This document shows, one piece after another, positions 16,051 to 25,222 of a stretch of 64,000 bases of DNA. The stretch is from Desulfobotulus pelophilus. GTDB lineage: Bacteria > Desulfobacterota > Desulfobacteria > Desulfobacterales > ASO4-4. The position numbers were made by a program, and so were the translations under genes. Location of the stretch: contig NZ_JAPFPW010000001.1 in NCBI RefSeq assembly GCF_026155325.1, forward strand, positions 124,001-188,000, given 5' to 3'. How positions within the stretch are numbered: position 1 is the first letter of the stretch; the number at the start of each line of letters is the position of its first letter. The notes beneath the pieces are model-generated. The model had not been told where the DNA came from, made no database searches, and saw only the letters and a list, made by a program, of their open reading frames with translations.

Positions 16051-18897
16051 ATGCGAATCCGTATTCTTTCTGGGGTATGGTTTCTGATCCTATTACTGCA
16101 TGGCAGTCCGTGGGCTCTGGCGGAAAAAGAGGGAGTGGACTGGCCGTGGCAGAACAGCGACCTGACTCCGGATCCGGCTTTGATTTATGGAAAGCTGGAA
16201 AACGGGTTCCGTTACCTGCTTTATCCGAATGATCATCCCGCAGGCCGGGTGCATATGCATCTGCTGGTCCGGTCCGGTTCCCGCCATGAAGCGGAGGGAC
16301 AGCAGGGTCTGGCTCATTATCTGGAACATATGGCCTTTAACGGGTCCACCCATTTCCCGCCGGGAAGTCTTGTACCCTTTTTTCAGGAAATCGGTATGAA
16401 TTTTGGCGGCGACACCAATGCGCATACAGCATTTGACCGAACGGTCTATGACATTGTGCTTCCGGAAGGACGGCCGGAAACCATTGCGAAAGGCTTACGA
16501 ATCATGGCGGATTACGCAGGTAAACTCCTGTTTCTTCCCGAGGAAATTGACCGGGAACGGTGGATTATTCTTGCGGAGAAAAGGGACAGGGATTCTGCAG
16601 CCTATCGCCTTCATCAGGCGAAGCAGGCCTTTTTTCTGGAAGGGAGCCGCATACCGGAGAGGCCCCCCATTGGTCATCGTTCTGTGATACTGTCCGCTGG
16701 CCCGGACGATTTCAGGGCTTTTTATGACAACTGGTACAGACCGGATCGTATGGTGCTTCTCGTGGTGGGGGATATGGATCCGGCAGCCGTGAAGAAGGAA
16801 ATGTACCCTGCCTTTGGTTTCCCTGAAAGGGGGCTGCCGGCTCCTGAAGAGCCTCCTGTGGGGATTCCGTTTCATGAGGGACTGCGGTTTTTCTGCCACC
16901 AGGAAGTGGGAAGCGGTGAGCTGAATATGGGGGTTTCAACGGTTGTTCCCATGGAAGTCCGCAGTCACACTTCAGAGACCGAACAGGAGGAGGTGCTGCG
17001 TTATATAGGTATGCGCATTCTGGGTTTCCGGCTGGAAAGGCTGAAGGAGGAAGGCCATTTGCCCGCATTGGCCACAGCAGCTTTTACCTATGATTTATAT
17101 GGGCGTATTCGCATGACAGATATGCGGGTGATCTGCCGGGACGGGAATTGGGAGGACGCCCTGGAAGTGAGTGTCCGCACCCTGCGGGATGCACTGGTTC
17201 ATGGCTTTGCACCGGCGGAGCTGGAAAGGGTGCGCAGGGAACTCATTGCCTGGTATGAAGACCGGTCTGATGCAGCGGCAAGGCAGAGCAGCCGGGAGCT
17301 GGCTGATGAGCTGCTCGAAGCTCTTTACAGCCATCGGGTTCCTGTGGCTGCTCCGGCCATGGCAGTTCATATGATTCCCTTTGTAAAAGGCGTGGGCCTT
17401 GATCAGGTCAACCGGGTATTCAGGGAACTCTGGTCCGGTAACCATCGTCTGGTATGGGTGACGGGAGAAGGGATGGGGGCCGGTCCGGATGTGGTGAAAA
17501 GCCGGATGCGGCAGCGGTATCTGGCTGCTGGCGATGGTTTTCCGCCAAAAATACCCTGGGAGGACGGGGCTGTTTTCCCTTATCTCCCGTCTCCGGAGGA
17601 AAGGGGCCGGGTGGAAAAGGTCTGGGAGGATCCGGCACTGGGTATCCGGGATGTGCTTTTCGAGGACGGGACCCTTCTGCATGTGAAGGCAACGGATTTT
17701 GAAGCAGGTCGTGTCAGGATGCGGGTGCGGTTGGGAACGGGTCGCAGCGGTGAACCGTGGCCGGGTCTTTCTTTTGTTGCGGCGGAGACACTCAATCTTT
17801 CAGGGACGGCTGCCCTTACCCGGGAGGATCTGGATGGGGCTTTGGCTGGTAAACGGATTTCTCTGCGTATGGGCATGGAGGTTGACCACCATTATTTTGA
17901 CGGGGAGGCCCGTAAGGCGGAACTTGAAAATTTGATACACCTTCTCCGTGCACGGCTGGAGGATCCGGGATTCCGGCAGGAAGCACTGGATCTGGCCAGA
18001 GACCGCTATATTAGAAGTCTTGATCAGGCAAAGGGGAGTGTGGAAAGAACTTTTCGGCGGGAAAGTTCCTGCTTTTTTACCGGTGGTGATACGCGAATCT
18101 GTCCACCGGAAGCGGAGGCGGCGGGTGCATGGTCCCTGGATGCCATACGGGGGTGGCTGGCACCTTCTCTGAAAGGCGATTCTCTGGAAATATCCGTGGT
18201 GGGTGATGTGGACCCTCCTACGGTGGAGCTGCTGGTGGCCCGTATTCTGGGTCCAAGGTCTCTGCAATTCGGGCAGAATGCGGGTATGATGAGGGAGGCT
18301 CCGGAATTTGTGGAGGGATCATTCAGAAAACAAAGCGTGTCCGCCAGCCCCCCATCCAGCATGGTGCAGTGGGGGTTCCCCACGGGTGGAATTTCCTCCT
18401 CCCTGCAGCACAGAGGGGTTAATCTTCTCTCCGCCATTATGGACGAGCGGCTCAGGGAAGAAATCCGGGAGAATATGGCCGTAGCCTATGCTCCCTTTGC
18501 ATGGCACTGGAGCCATCCGGCATGGCCGGAGTGGGGAGGGGTCATGGCGGCAGTGTCCGTAGCACCCGAGGCTGCCGATGAGGTGACAGGGCGCATTCGG
18601 GCCCTTGCCGCCGAACTCGGCAGCACCGGAGTGGAGCCGGCGTTGCTGGAAAGGGTGAGGGGGCCGCTGATCAACAGCCTGAAAACCCGGCAGCAGGATA
18701 ACCGCTACTGGCTCCTGGCTGTTCTGGATGGTTCCGGGGCAAGGCCAGAGGTGCGCCAATGGGCCAGAACCCTCATATCCGATTACAGAACATGGAACGT
18801 GGAGGATCTGAGTGCCCTTGCGAACAGGATTCTGGATCCTGAAAAGGCCTCCTTTCTGCGCATGGATACGGAGAACGGAGAGAGGCATTTCTGGTAG
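16051..18897 (+). CDS. Periplasmic M16 (pitrilysin/PqqL-like) zinc peptidase
   Basis: 948-residue M16 metallopeptidase with a signal peptide (1-24, WALA/EKEG). It carries the inverted zinc motif HXXEH (His89, Glu92, His93, in LAHYLEHMAFNG) and a distal Glu near residue 169 (DRERWIILAEKR). The size and two-half architecture (a second, inactive M16 half from about 540) match PqqL/FusC periplasmic proteases, which cut proteins imported by TonB-dependent receptors. It lies 48 nt downstream of the TonB2 operon with its own AGGGGGGAT ribosome site and is probably co-transcribed. Substrate unknown; a role tied to TonB-driven import is inference from context. Confidence 0.85.
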   Translation: MRIRILSGVWFLILLLHGSPWALAEKEGVDWPWQNSDLTPDPALIYGKLENGFRYLLYPNDHPAGRVHMHLLVRSGSRHEAEGQQGLAHYLEHMAFNGSTHFPPGSLVPFFQEIGMNFGGDTNAHTAFDRTVYDIVLPEGRPETIAKGLRIMADYAGKLLFLPEEIDRERWIILAEKRDRDSAAYRLHQAKQAFFLEGSRIPERPPIGHRSVILSAGPDDFRAFYDNWYRPDRMVLLVVGDMDPAAVKKEMYPAFGFPERGLPAPEEPPVGIPFHEGLRFFCHQEVGSGELNMGVSTVVPMEVRSHTSETEQEEVLRYIGMRILGFRLERLKEEGHLPALATAAFTYDLYGRIRMTDMRVICRDGNWEDALEVSVRTLRDALVHGFAPAELERVRRELIAWYEDRSDAAARQSSRELADELLEALYSHRVPVAAPAMAVHMIPFVKGVGLDQVNRVFRELWSGNHRLVWVTGEGMGAGPDVVKSRMRQRYLAAGDGFPPKIPWEDGAVFPYLPSPEERGRVEKVWEDPALGIRDVLFEDGTLLHVKATDFEAGRVRMRVRLGTGRSGEPWPGLSFVAAETLNLSGTAALTREDLDGALAGKRISLRMGMEVDHHYFDGEARKAELENLIHLLRARLEDPGFRQEALDLARDRYIRSLDQAKGSVERTFRRESSCFFTGGDTRICPPEAEAAGAWSLDAIRGWLAPSLKGDSLEISVVGDVDPPTVELLVARILGPRSLQFGQNAGMMREAPEFVEGSFRKQSVSASPPSSMVQWGFPTGGISSSLQHRGVNLLSAIMDERLREEIRENMAVAYAPFAWHWSHPAWPEWGGVMAAVSVAPEAADEVTGRIRALAAELGSTGVEPALLERVRGPLINSLKTRQQDNRYWLLAVLDGSGARPEVRQWARTLISDYRTWNVEDLSALANRILDPEKASFLRMDTENGERHFW

Positions 18898-19019
18898 AGA
18901 GTTTGTCCGAAAATAAAAGTTTGCAGCCAATAGTGCACAATATATGACAATGATAGGTTGGCAATGCAGGAAAATATTGTGTGCCGAGTTGTTCGGATAG
19001 GGATTTTTAGACAGGCTCT
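18898..19019. mobile_element. 122-bp palindromic MITE-like element
   Basis: Imperfect terminal inverted repeats: left AGAGTTTGTCCGAAAAT, right (reverse complement) AGAGCCTGTCTAAAAAT. Internal complementary segments CACAATAT (18936-18943) and ATATTGTG (18974-18981), TCCGAA/TTCGGA, and TTGGCAATGCA facing TTGCAGCC make the whole unit a long imperfect hairpin. There is no coding capacity. It begins directly after the M16 peptidase stop codon. A clear target duplication was not seen, and I found no second copy in the window, so the mobile-element call is tentative. Confidence 0.45.
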
Positions 19020-19251
19020 AAAGGGAGTGTCTGCTTTGAAGGGAGAAGGGCAGGGAACCGGCGTTGACATCTTCTGCCCCTGATTTTTTTGCCAGTTTAT
19101 AGACATGGTGACCTGAAGCAGCTTTCCTTTTCTGGCAGTTGTTATGGAAAGCCTGTTTATGGTCCTGGCTTTTGGATGCTAAATGATGGGAGGCGTGCTA
19201 AGGTGACTTCATTTCTCCCTGCTAGTAAGGGTTGTTTGAAAGGTGGCACAG
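19020..19251 (+). other. Upstream region of the yej operon
   Basis: About 230 bp between the palindromic element and yejA. No gene is supported. The region must carry the yejA translation signals (AAAGGTGG before the ATG at 19252); I could not name a promoter. Confidence 0.35.
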
Positions 19252-21054
19252 ATGCGGGAATGGCGCACAAGGAGCAGAGTCTTTTTTTTATTTCTATGGC
19301 TTGCGCTCTGGGCCGGTGCCTGGGCGGATGATGGTTCAAGACACGCCCTTTCCCTGGGTGACAGCCCTATGTATGGCCCTGATTTCAGTCACTTTGCCTA
19401 TGCCAACCCCAAGGCCCCAAAGGGCGGGACCCTGCGTATGGAAGCCTTGGGCAGCTTTGACAGTTTTCACCCTTTTATTCTCCGTGGCATGGCAGCCTCC
19501 GGTCTCAGCCTTCTTTTTGATACCCTCATGACCTCATCGGAAGATGAACCATTTGCCATGTACCCTCTTCTGGCCGACAGTGTAACGCTGGCGAAGGATG
19601 GCAGCTGGGTACGCTTTTCCCTCCATCCGGAAGCCCGCTTTCATGACGGGAGTCCGGTAAGGGCTTCGGATGTGGCCTTTTCCTTCAGAAAGCTGGTGTC
19701 GGAAGGCAGGCCCCATTATGCCAAATACTACAGGGATGTGACCGGTGTGGTGGTGGAAGATGAAAGGAGAATCCGTTTTGACTTCAGGGCTTCGGATAAC
19801 CCTGAGCTGCCCCTGATCCTCGGGCAGTTTCCTGTTTTGTCGGAAAAGGACTGGGAAGGGGTGGACTTCGGGCGATCGGGTTTTCGGGTTCCCCTGGGAA
19901 GCGGTCCTTACAAGCTGGAAAGCCATGTGCCGGGAAGGCGGGTTGTGTATGTCCGGGATCCGGATTACTGGGGGCGGGATCTTCCTGTGAACCGGGGGCA
20001 GTATAATTTTGATGAGGTCAGTTATGAATATTTCAGGGATGCAACGGTGTCTCTTGAGGCCTTCAAGGCGGGATATTATGATCTGCGTCAGGAGTATACG
20101 GCGAGGATATGGGCTACCCAATATACGGGCGCTCCTTTCCGGGACGGACGCATTGTGAAAAAGGAAAGGAAGCACAGACTTCCTGCAGGGATGCAGGGCT
20201 TTGCCATGAATACCCGGCGTCCTCTGTTTCAGGATGCGCGGGTACGCAAAGCCTTACATCTTGCCTTTGATTTTGAGTGGAGCAATCGGGCTCTTTTTTA
20301 TGATCAGTATACCCGTTCGGATAGCTATTTCAGTAATTCTGATATGGAAGCCAGTGGTTGGCCTTCGGAAGGTGAGCTGCGCTATCTGAAACCTCTGAAA
20401 GAGTTTTTGCCGGAAAAAGTTTTTGGAACCGTACCTCTGCCGCCTGGAAGTGACGGCACGGGATTCATGCGGGGCCATCTTCTTCATGCGGCAGCCCTTC
20501 TGGAAGAGGCGGGATACACCCTGCAGGGAGGACAGCTCCAGACACCGGAAGGAACACCCTTCCGTTTTGAAATTCTCCTCAGTAATCCGGCATTTGAAAG
20601 GGTGATGCTTCCCTATGTGCAGCATCTGCGGCGTTTGGGAATCCATGCGAGGGTGCGGGTAGTGGATCCTTCCCAGTATATTCATCGTATGCGCCGTTTT
20701 GATTTTGACATGACCGTTGCCGTTTTCCCCCAGTCCCTCTATCCGGGGAATGAGCAGCAGGATTTCTGGAGCTGTAAGGCGGCGGATACCCCGGGATCCC
20801 GCAATGTGGCAGGAATCTGCGATCCGGCCGTGGATGCTCTGGTGCAGGCCATAGCCACGGCCCCGGACCGGGATACTCTGGTGGATGCCTGCCGCAGTCT
20901 GGACCGGGTGCTGCGCCACGGTTATTATGTAGTGCCCAACTGGCACACCTCTTTTTTTCGGCTGGCCTACCGCAGTCATATTGCCATGCCCTATGAATAT
21001 CCTCCTTATGGTCTGGGACTGTGGACCTGGTGGGACAGGAATGCCGGGTCATGA
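19252..21054 (+). CDS. yejA: Peptide ABC transporter substrate-binding protein (YejA-like)
   Basis: Periplasmic SBP_bac_5-family protein of about 600 residues with a signal peptide (VFFLFLWLALWAGAWA/DD). The N-terminal ALSLGDSPMYGPDFSHFAYANPKAPKGGTLRM is a YejA hallmark. FHDGSPVRASDVAFSF and GSGPYKLESHVPGRRVVYVRDPDYWGRDLPVNRGQYNFD are typical of oligopeptide-binding proteins. In enterobacteria the YejABEF system imports oligopeptides, including microcin C and some antimicrobial peptides. The frame opens at a GTG (19243); the ATG at 19252 is better spaced from AAAGGTGG. It is followed after 144 nt by the permease genes. Confidence 0.9.
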   Translation: MREWRTRSRVFFLFLWLALWAGAWADDGSRHALSLGDSPMYGPDFSHFAYANPKAPKGGTLRMEALGSFDSFHPFILRGMAASGLSLLFDTLMTSSEDEPFAMYPLLADSVTLAKDGSWVRFSLHPEARFHDGSPVRASDVAFSFRKLVSEGRPHYAKYYRDVTGVVVEDERRIRFDFRASDNPELPLILGQFPVLSEKDWEGVDFGRSGFRVPLGSGPYKLESHVPGRRVVYVRDPDYWGRDLPVNRGQYNFDEVSYEYFRDATVSLEAFKAGYYDLRQEYTARIWATQYTGAPFRDGRIVKKERKHRLPAGMQGFAMNTRRPLFQDARVRKALHLAFDFEWSNRALFYDQYTRSDSYFSNSDMEASGWPSEGELRYLKPLKEFLPEKVFGTVPLPPGSDGTGFMRGHLLHAAALLEEAGYTLQGGQLQTPEGTPFRFEILLSNPAFERVMLPYVQHLRRLGIHARVRVVDPSQYIHRMRRFDFDMTVAVFPQSLYPGNEQQDFWSCKAADTPGSRNVAGICDPAVDALVQAIATAPDRDTLVDACRSLDRVLRHGYYVVPNWHTSFFRLAYRSHIAMPYEYPPYGLGLWTWWDRNAGS

Positions 21055-21198
21055 AGGGGCTCGGTTTGGAGAGCCGGTGCAGCGCAAGGGTCATGTGCAG
21101 ACGGACTGAATAAGGGGCAGGGGTTGCGGATATGGCCGTACCTGTATGGGGGCTGGCTGAAAGATACTCCTGCCTGAGACTGAACCGCGGAGGTACGG

Positions 21199-22290
21199 AT
21201 GGGTTCCTATATCACACGAAGGCTGCTGCTGATCATCCCCACACTGCTGGGCATTCTGACCATTAATTTTTTTGTGATTCAGGCTGCACCCGGTGGACCG
21301 GTGGAGCAGATGATCCATCAGCTGGAGGAGGGGGGAACTTCCCTCACATCACGGATTTCCGGTGTGGGAAGCTCTGAGGTGAGGGCGGCTACGGGCAGCC
21401 ACGAATCGCGTTATCGGGGCGGGCAAGGCCTGGATTCTGATCTGGTGGAGCGTATTGAGGCCATGTATGGTTTTGACCAGCCCCTTCATGTCCGTTACGT
21501 TCGCATGTTGAAGGATTATCTCCTGTTTGATTTTGGAGAGAGCTTTTTTCGCAGTACCCCGGTGCTGAAACTCATTGGAGAAAAATTGCCCGTATCCATA
21601 TCACTGGGTTTGTGGAGTACGCTGATTATTTATTTTGTTTCCATACCTCTGGGAGTGGTGAAAGCCCTGCGCCACGGATCCCGTTTTGACATATGGACTT
21701 CTTCCCTCATCGTGCTGGGCAATGCTGTGCCCGTTTTTCTTTTTGCCGTTCTTCTGGTGGTTCTGTTTGCAGGTGGTGCATGGTTGCAGATTTTTCCTCT
21801 GCGGGGATTGACCTCGCCCCATTTTTCGGACCTTTCGTTCTGGGGTAAAGTCGTCGATTATTTCTGGCATCTGGCCCTGCCCGTCACCTCCCTTGTCATT
21901 GGTGGTTTTGCCACCCTTACCCTTTTAACCAAAAATGCCTTTCTGGATGAAATCCATAAACAGTACGTGGTTACGGCCCGGGCAAAGGGGCTTTGCGAGC
22001 GCAGGGTGCTGGTGGGGCACGTGTTCCGCAATGCCATGCTGATTGTGATTGCTGGGTTTCCCGCTGCATTTGTGTCCATGTTCTTTACGGGCTCTCTTCT
22101 GGTTGAGGTGATTTTCTCCCTGGATGGACTGGGACTTTTGGGCTTTGAGGCTACCATGGGCAGAGATTATCCCGTTATGTTCGGAACTCTTTATATCTTT
22201 ACCCTTCTGGGGCTCCTGCTCGGTCTCATCAGCGACATCACCTACTCTCTGGTGGATCCCAGAATTGACTTTGAAAGCAGGGAGGTTTGA
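21199..22290 (+). CDS. yejB: Peptide ABC transporter permease (YejB-like)
   Basis: 363-residue inner-membrane permease of the DppB/OppB class with six helices and the N-terminal [34 protein letters not shown]. The EAA loop that contacts the ATPase is present ([26 protein letters not shown]). An insertion of about 40 residues after the first helix ([14 protein letters not shown] and following) is normal for YejB. GGAGG lies 5 nt before the ATG. It overlaps yejE by 1 nt. Confidence 0.92.
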   Translation: MGSYITRRLLLIIPTLLGILTINFFVIQAAPGGPVEQMIHQLEEGGTSLTSRISGVGSSEVRAATGSHESRYRGGQGLDSDLVERIEAMYGFDQPLHVRYVRMLKDYLLFDFGESFFRSTPVLKLIGEKLPVSISLGLWSTLIIYFVSIPLGVVKALRHGSRFDIWTSSLIVLGNAVPVFLFAVLLVVLFAGGAWLQIFPLRGLTSPHFSDLSFWGKVVDYFWHLALPVTSLVIGGFATLTLLTKNAFLDEIHKQYVVTARAKGLCERRVLVGHVFRNAMLIVIAGFPAAFVSMFFTGSLLVEVIFSLDGLGLLGFEATMGRDYPVMFGTLYIFTLLGLLLGLISDITYSLVDPRIDFESREV

Positions 22291-23330
22291 TGGCCGGATC
22301 AGGTTTTGTATCCGAAGGTTCTGCCGGTGTGCGACGCTGGCAGCAGTTCCGCTCGAATAGAAGGGGGTACGGGTCTCTGTGGATTTTTACGGTTCTTTTT
22401 GTTCTGACCCTTGGGGCCGAGCTGGTTGCCAATGACAGGCCCCTTTATATCTATTTTCAGGGAGAGCACTTTTTCCCCGTTGTGATTTCTTACCCTGAAA
22501 CCCGTTTTGGCGGTGACTTTGCCACAGAAGCGGTGTACAGGGATCCGCATGTGCGGAAACTGATTGAAAAGGGTGGCTTCATGCTGTGGCCGCTCATTCC
22601 ATTTTCCTATGAAACCGTTCATTTCGGCAGGAGTCATGCGTTTCCTGCGCCGCCTTCCTCCGAAAACTGGCTGGGAACGGATGATCAGGGCCGCGACGTG
22701 ATGGCCCGACTGATATACGGGTTCCGGGTGTCTGTTCTGTTCGGCATCTGCCTGGCTGGCCTTGGCTCTGCCATGGGTATTCTTGTGGGTGCCGTGCAGG
22801 GGTATTTCGGGGGCTGGGTGGATCTTGCGGGGCAGCGCATGGTGGAAATATGGTCCGGTCTTCCCGTTTTGTATCTTCTTATTCTTTTATCCAGCCTCAT
22901 TATGCCGGATTTCTGGTGGCTTCTCGGTATCATGCTGCTGTTCGGCTGGATGAACCTGGTGGGCCTGGTCCGGGCCGAATTTCTGAAGGGCAGGAATCTT
23001 GAGTATGTACGGGCGGCCAGAGCTCTTGGCATGGGACACGGTCGGGTCATGTATCGGCACATCCTGCCCAATGCCATGGTTGCGGCCCTGACCTTCCTTC
23101 CCTTCCAGGTGAGTGCGGCCATCGGTTCCCTTACGGCCCTGGATTTTCTGGGGTTTGGCCTGCCACCGGGTTCGCCTTCCCTGGGCGAGTTGCTGGCACA
23201 GGGCAAGGCCAATTTACATGCTCCCTGGCTGGGTATGGCTGCTTTTATGGTGCTGGCGCTTCTTTTAAGTCTCCTTGTTTTTATCGGTGAGGCCGTACGG
23301 GATGCCTTTGATCCCAGGCTGGAAGGATAA
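22290..23330 (+). CDS. yejE: Peptide ABC transporter permease (YejE-like)
   Basis: 346-residue DppC/OppC-class permease. The long periplasmic loop after the first helix, with NDRPLYIYFQGEHFFPVVISYPETRFGGDF, is distinctive for YejE. GTDDQGRDVMARLIYGFRVSVLFG and the EAA motif EYVRAARALGMGHGRVMYRHILPNA are present. The ATG at 22290 shares its A with the yejB stop and follows GGGAGG. A TTG three bases earlier is possible but less likely. Confidence 0.92.
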   Translation: MAGSGFVSEGSAGVRRWQQFRSNRRGYGSLWIFTVLFVLTLGAELVANDRPLYIYFQGEHFFPVVISYPETRFGGDFATEAVYRDPHVRKLIEKGGFMLWPLIPFSYETVHFGRSHAFPAPPSSENWLGTDDQGRDVMARLIYGFRVSVLFGICLAGLGSAMGILVGAVQGYFGGWVDLAGQRMVEIWSGLPVLYLLILLSSLIMPDFWWLLGIMLLFGWMNLVGLVRAEFLKGRNLEYVRAARALGMGHGRVMYRHILPNAMVAALTFLPFQVSAAIGSLTALDFLGFGLPPGSPSLGELLAQGKANLHAPWLGMAAFMVLALLLSLLVFIGEAVRDAFDPRLEG

Positions 23331-23332
23331 GT

Positions 23333-24931
23333 ATGCATGCTCCCCTGCTCTCCATACAGGATCTCCGCATTGCTTTTCATAGAAAAGAACTTTCCCCACA
23401 GGAAGTGGTGAAGGGGATAAGTCTGGATATTCATCCATCGGAAACCCTCGGTCTTGTGGGGGCCTCCGGTTCGGGCAAGTCCCTTACGGCCCATGCCATT
23501 ATGCGGCTTCTTCCTCCTCCTCCCGGGTGCAGGGTTTCCGGCTGTATACGTTTCCGTGACCGTGATGTGTTGTCCATGGATGCTCCGGAGCTGAAGGCCA
23601 TCAGAGGCAACCGTATTGCCATGATTTTTCAGGAGCCCATGACGGCCTTGAATCCCTTGCATCGGGTTGGAAAGCAGATCGGCGAAGCATTGGACGTCCA
23701 TGGCACGGTTTCAGGGAAAAAAAAGATTCAGTGCCGTGTACAGGAACTTCTTGATTATGTGGGTATTTCCGAACCCCACCGCCGTATGCAGGCCTGGCCC
23801 CATGAGCTTTCCGGCGGTCAGCGCCAGCGGGTGATGATAGCCATGGCCATTGCCAATAAACCGGATCTTCTCATTGCTGATGAGCCCACCACAGCTCTTG
23901 ATGTGACGGTTCAGGCTCAGATTCTGGAACTCCTTGTACGGCTTCAGAAGGAAATGGGGATGGCCATTCTGATGATTTCCCACGATCTGGGTGTGATCCG
24001 CCATGTGGCCGACCGAATGGCTGTGGTGGAGGATGGGCGTATCGTGGAAGAAGGGAAGACACGGGATATTTTCAATGGGGGCGGGGATCATGCCTGTACC
24101 CGGAATCTTTTGATTGCTGAAGTCATCGATCCCCTTCCTTTTTCAGAGTCCGGTGGGAATCCTGTACTGGAAACCTCCGGTATTACTGTGCGATTCCCTT
24201 TGAGAAGGGGATGGTTTGGGAAAAAAAAATGGTTTGAAGCGGTTTGTGGTGCCGGTTTTACCCTGCATCGAGGGCAGACGCTGGGACTGGTGGGGGAATC
24301 TGGATCGGGCAAAACCAGTCTGGGGCTTGCTGTTCTCAGGCTTTTGGCCTGTGAGGGGCGAATTTTTCTGAACGGAAAGCCCATCCATGGGTTGGCTCAG
24401 AAGGAGATGCGCCCTTTGCGCCGCTCCTTTCAGGTGGTTTTTCAGGATCCCTTTGCAAGCTTGAGTCCCAGAATGAGTGTGGGCGAAATTATCAGTGAAG
24501 GACTGGCCGTACACCGTATCGGGGACAGAAAAAAACAAGATGATAAAGTGGTAAAAGTGCTCGGTGAAGTGGGGCTGGATCCTGATATGCGTTTCCGTTA
24601 TCCGCATGAGTTCTCCGGAGGCCAGCGTCAGCGCATAGCCATCGCAAGGGCGCTGGTTCTGGACCCGGATGTGCTTGTGCTGGATGAACCAACATCTTCG
24701 CTGGATCGGGCCGTTCAGTTCCGGGTGCTGGCACTTCTCAGGGAGTTGCAGCAGAAACGGGGACTTGCCTATCTTTTTATATCCCATGATCTCAAGCTGA
24801 TTCGTGCCATCAGTCATCAAATAGCGGTAATGAAAGACGGGTGTATCGTGGAGCAGGGAGAGGCGGAGTCCATTTTTGAAGCACCCCGGCATGGATATAC
24901 GCGCAGTCTTTTGTCCGCTGTTCTGACTTGA
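23333..24931 (+). CDS. yejF: Peptide ABC transporter, double ATP-binding protein (YejF-like)
   Basis: 532-residue fusion of two ABC ATPase domains. Domain 1 has Walker A GASGSGKS, signature LSGGQRQRV and Walker B LLIADEPTT. Domain 2 has Walker A GESGSGKT, signature FSGGQRQRI and Walker B VLVLDEPTS. Each half ends with the oligopeptide transporter C-terminal region (HACTRNLL, HGYTRSLL). It powers the YejBE channel. It starts 2 nt after yejE. Last gene of the unit; I see no strong intrinsic terminator after it. Confidence 0.93.
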   Translation: MHAPLLSIQDLRIAFHRKELSPQEVVKGISLDIHPSETLGLVGASGSGKSLTAHAIMRLLPPPPGCRVSGCIRFRDRDVLSMDAPELKAIRGNRIAMIFQEPMTALNPLHRVGKQIGEALDVHGTVSGKKKIQCRVQELLDYVGISEPHRRMQAWPHELSGGQRQRVMIAMAIANKPDLLIADEPTTALDVTVQAQILELLVRLQKEMGMAILMISHDLGVIRHVADRMAVVEDGRIVEEGKTRDIFNGGGDHACTRNLLIAEVIDPLPFSESGGNPVLETSGITVRFPLRRGWFGKKKWFEAVCGAGFTLHRGQTLGLVGESGSGKTSLGLAVLRLLACEGRIFLNGKPIHGLAQKEMRPLRRSFQVVFQDPFASLSPRMSVGEIISEGLAVHRIGDRKKQDDKVVKVLGEVGLDPDMRFRYPHEFSGGQRQRIAIARALVLDPDVLVLDEPTSSLDRAVQFRVLALLRELQQKRGLAYLFISHDLKLIRAISHQIAVMKDGCIVEQGEAESIFEAPRHGYTRSLLSAVLT

Positions 24932-25095
24932 CAGCAGGCCCGGAAGGCGTTTGTCGCCGTGTTTCTCACCGTACAGCATAGGCCATTTTGATCTCCGTAT
25001 TTTTTCCCCTTTGACTGACGGAGGGCAAGAGAAGGGCCGTTTTCTTTTCCCGCGAAAAACATCGTTCTCTATAGGGTTTTACGATTATAAAAGTC

Positions 25096-25124
25096 TTGAC
25101 AGTTCCTGTTTATGATTGTTATTT
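25096..25124 (+). promoter_or_regulatory. Sigma-70-type promoter upstream of TetR regulator
   Basis: TTGACA (25096-25101), a 17-bp spacer, then TTATTT (25119-25124). The -35 is perfect and the -10 weak, as expected for a regulated promoter. It faces the TetR and acyl-CoA dehydrogenase genes. Confidence 0.55.
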
Positions 25125-25137
25125 GAAGGTATCTTCA
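25124..25137. promoter_or_regulatory. Palindromic operator candidate
   Basis: TGAAG-GTAT-CTTCA, a perfect 5-bp inverted repeat with a 4-bp centre. It overlaps the end of the -10 box and the expected transcription start. The location fits autorepression by the TetR protein encoded just downstream. Confidence 0.4.
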
Positions 25138-25222
25138 TTTTTAAAAATTGGTGGGGCCATTCAATGGAACCCTTGTTTTGTTACCTTATTTTAGTGTGGC
25201 TACGGATTGAAACAGTGTTCTC

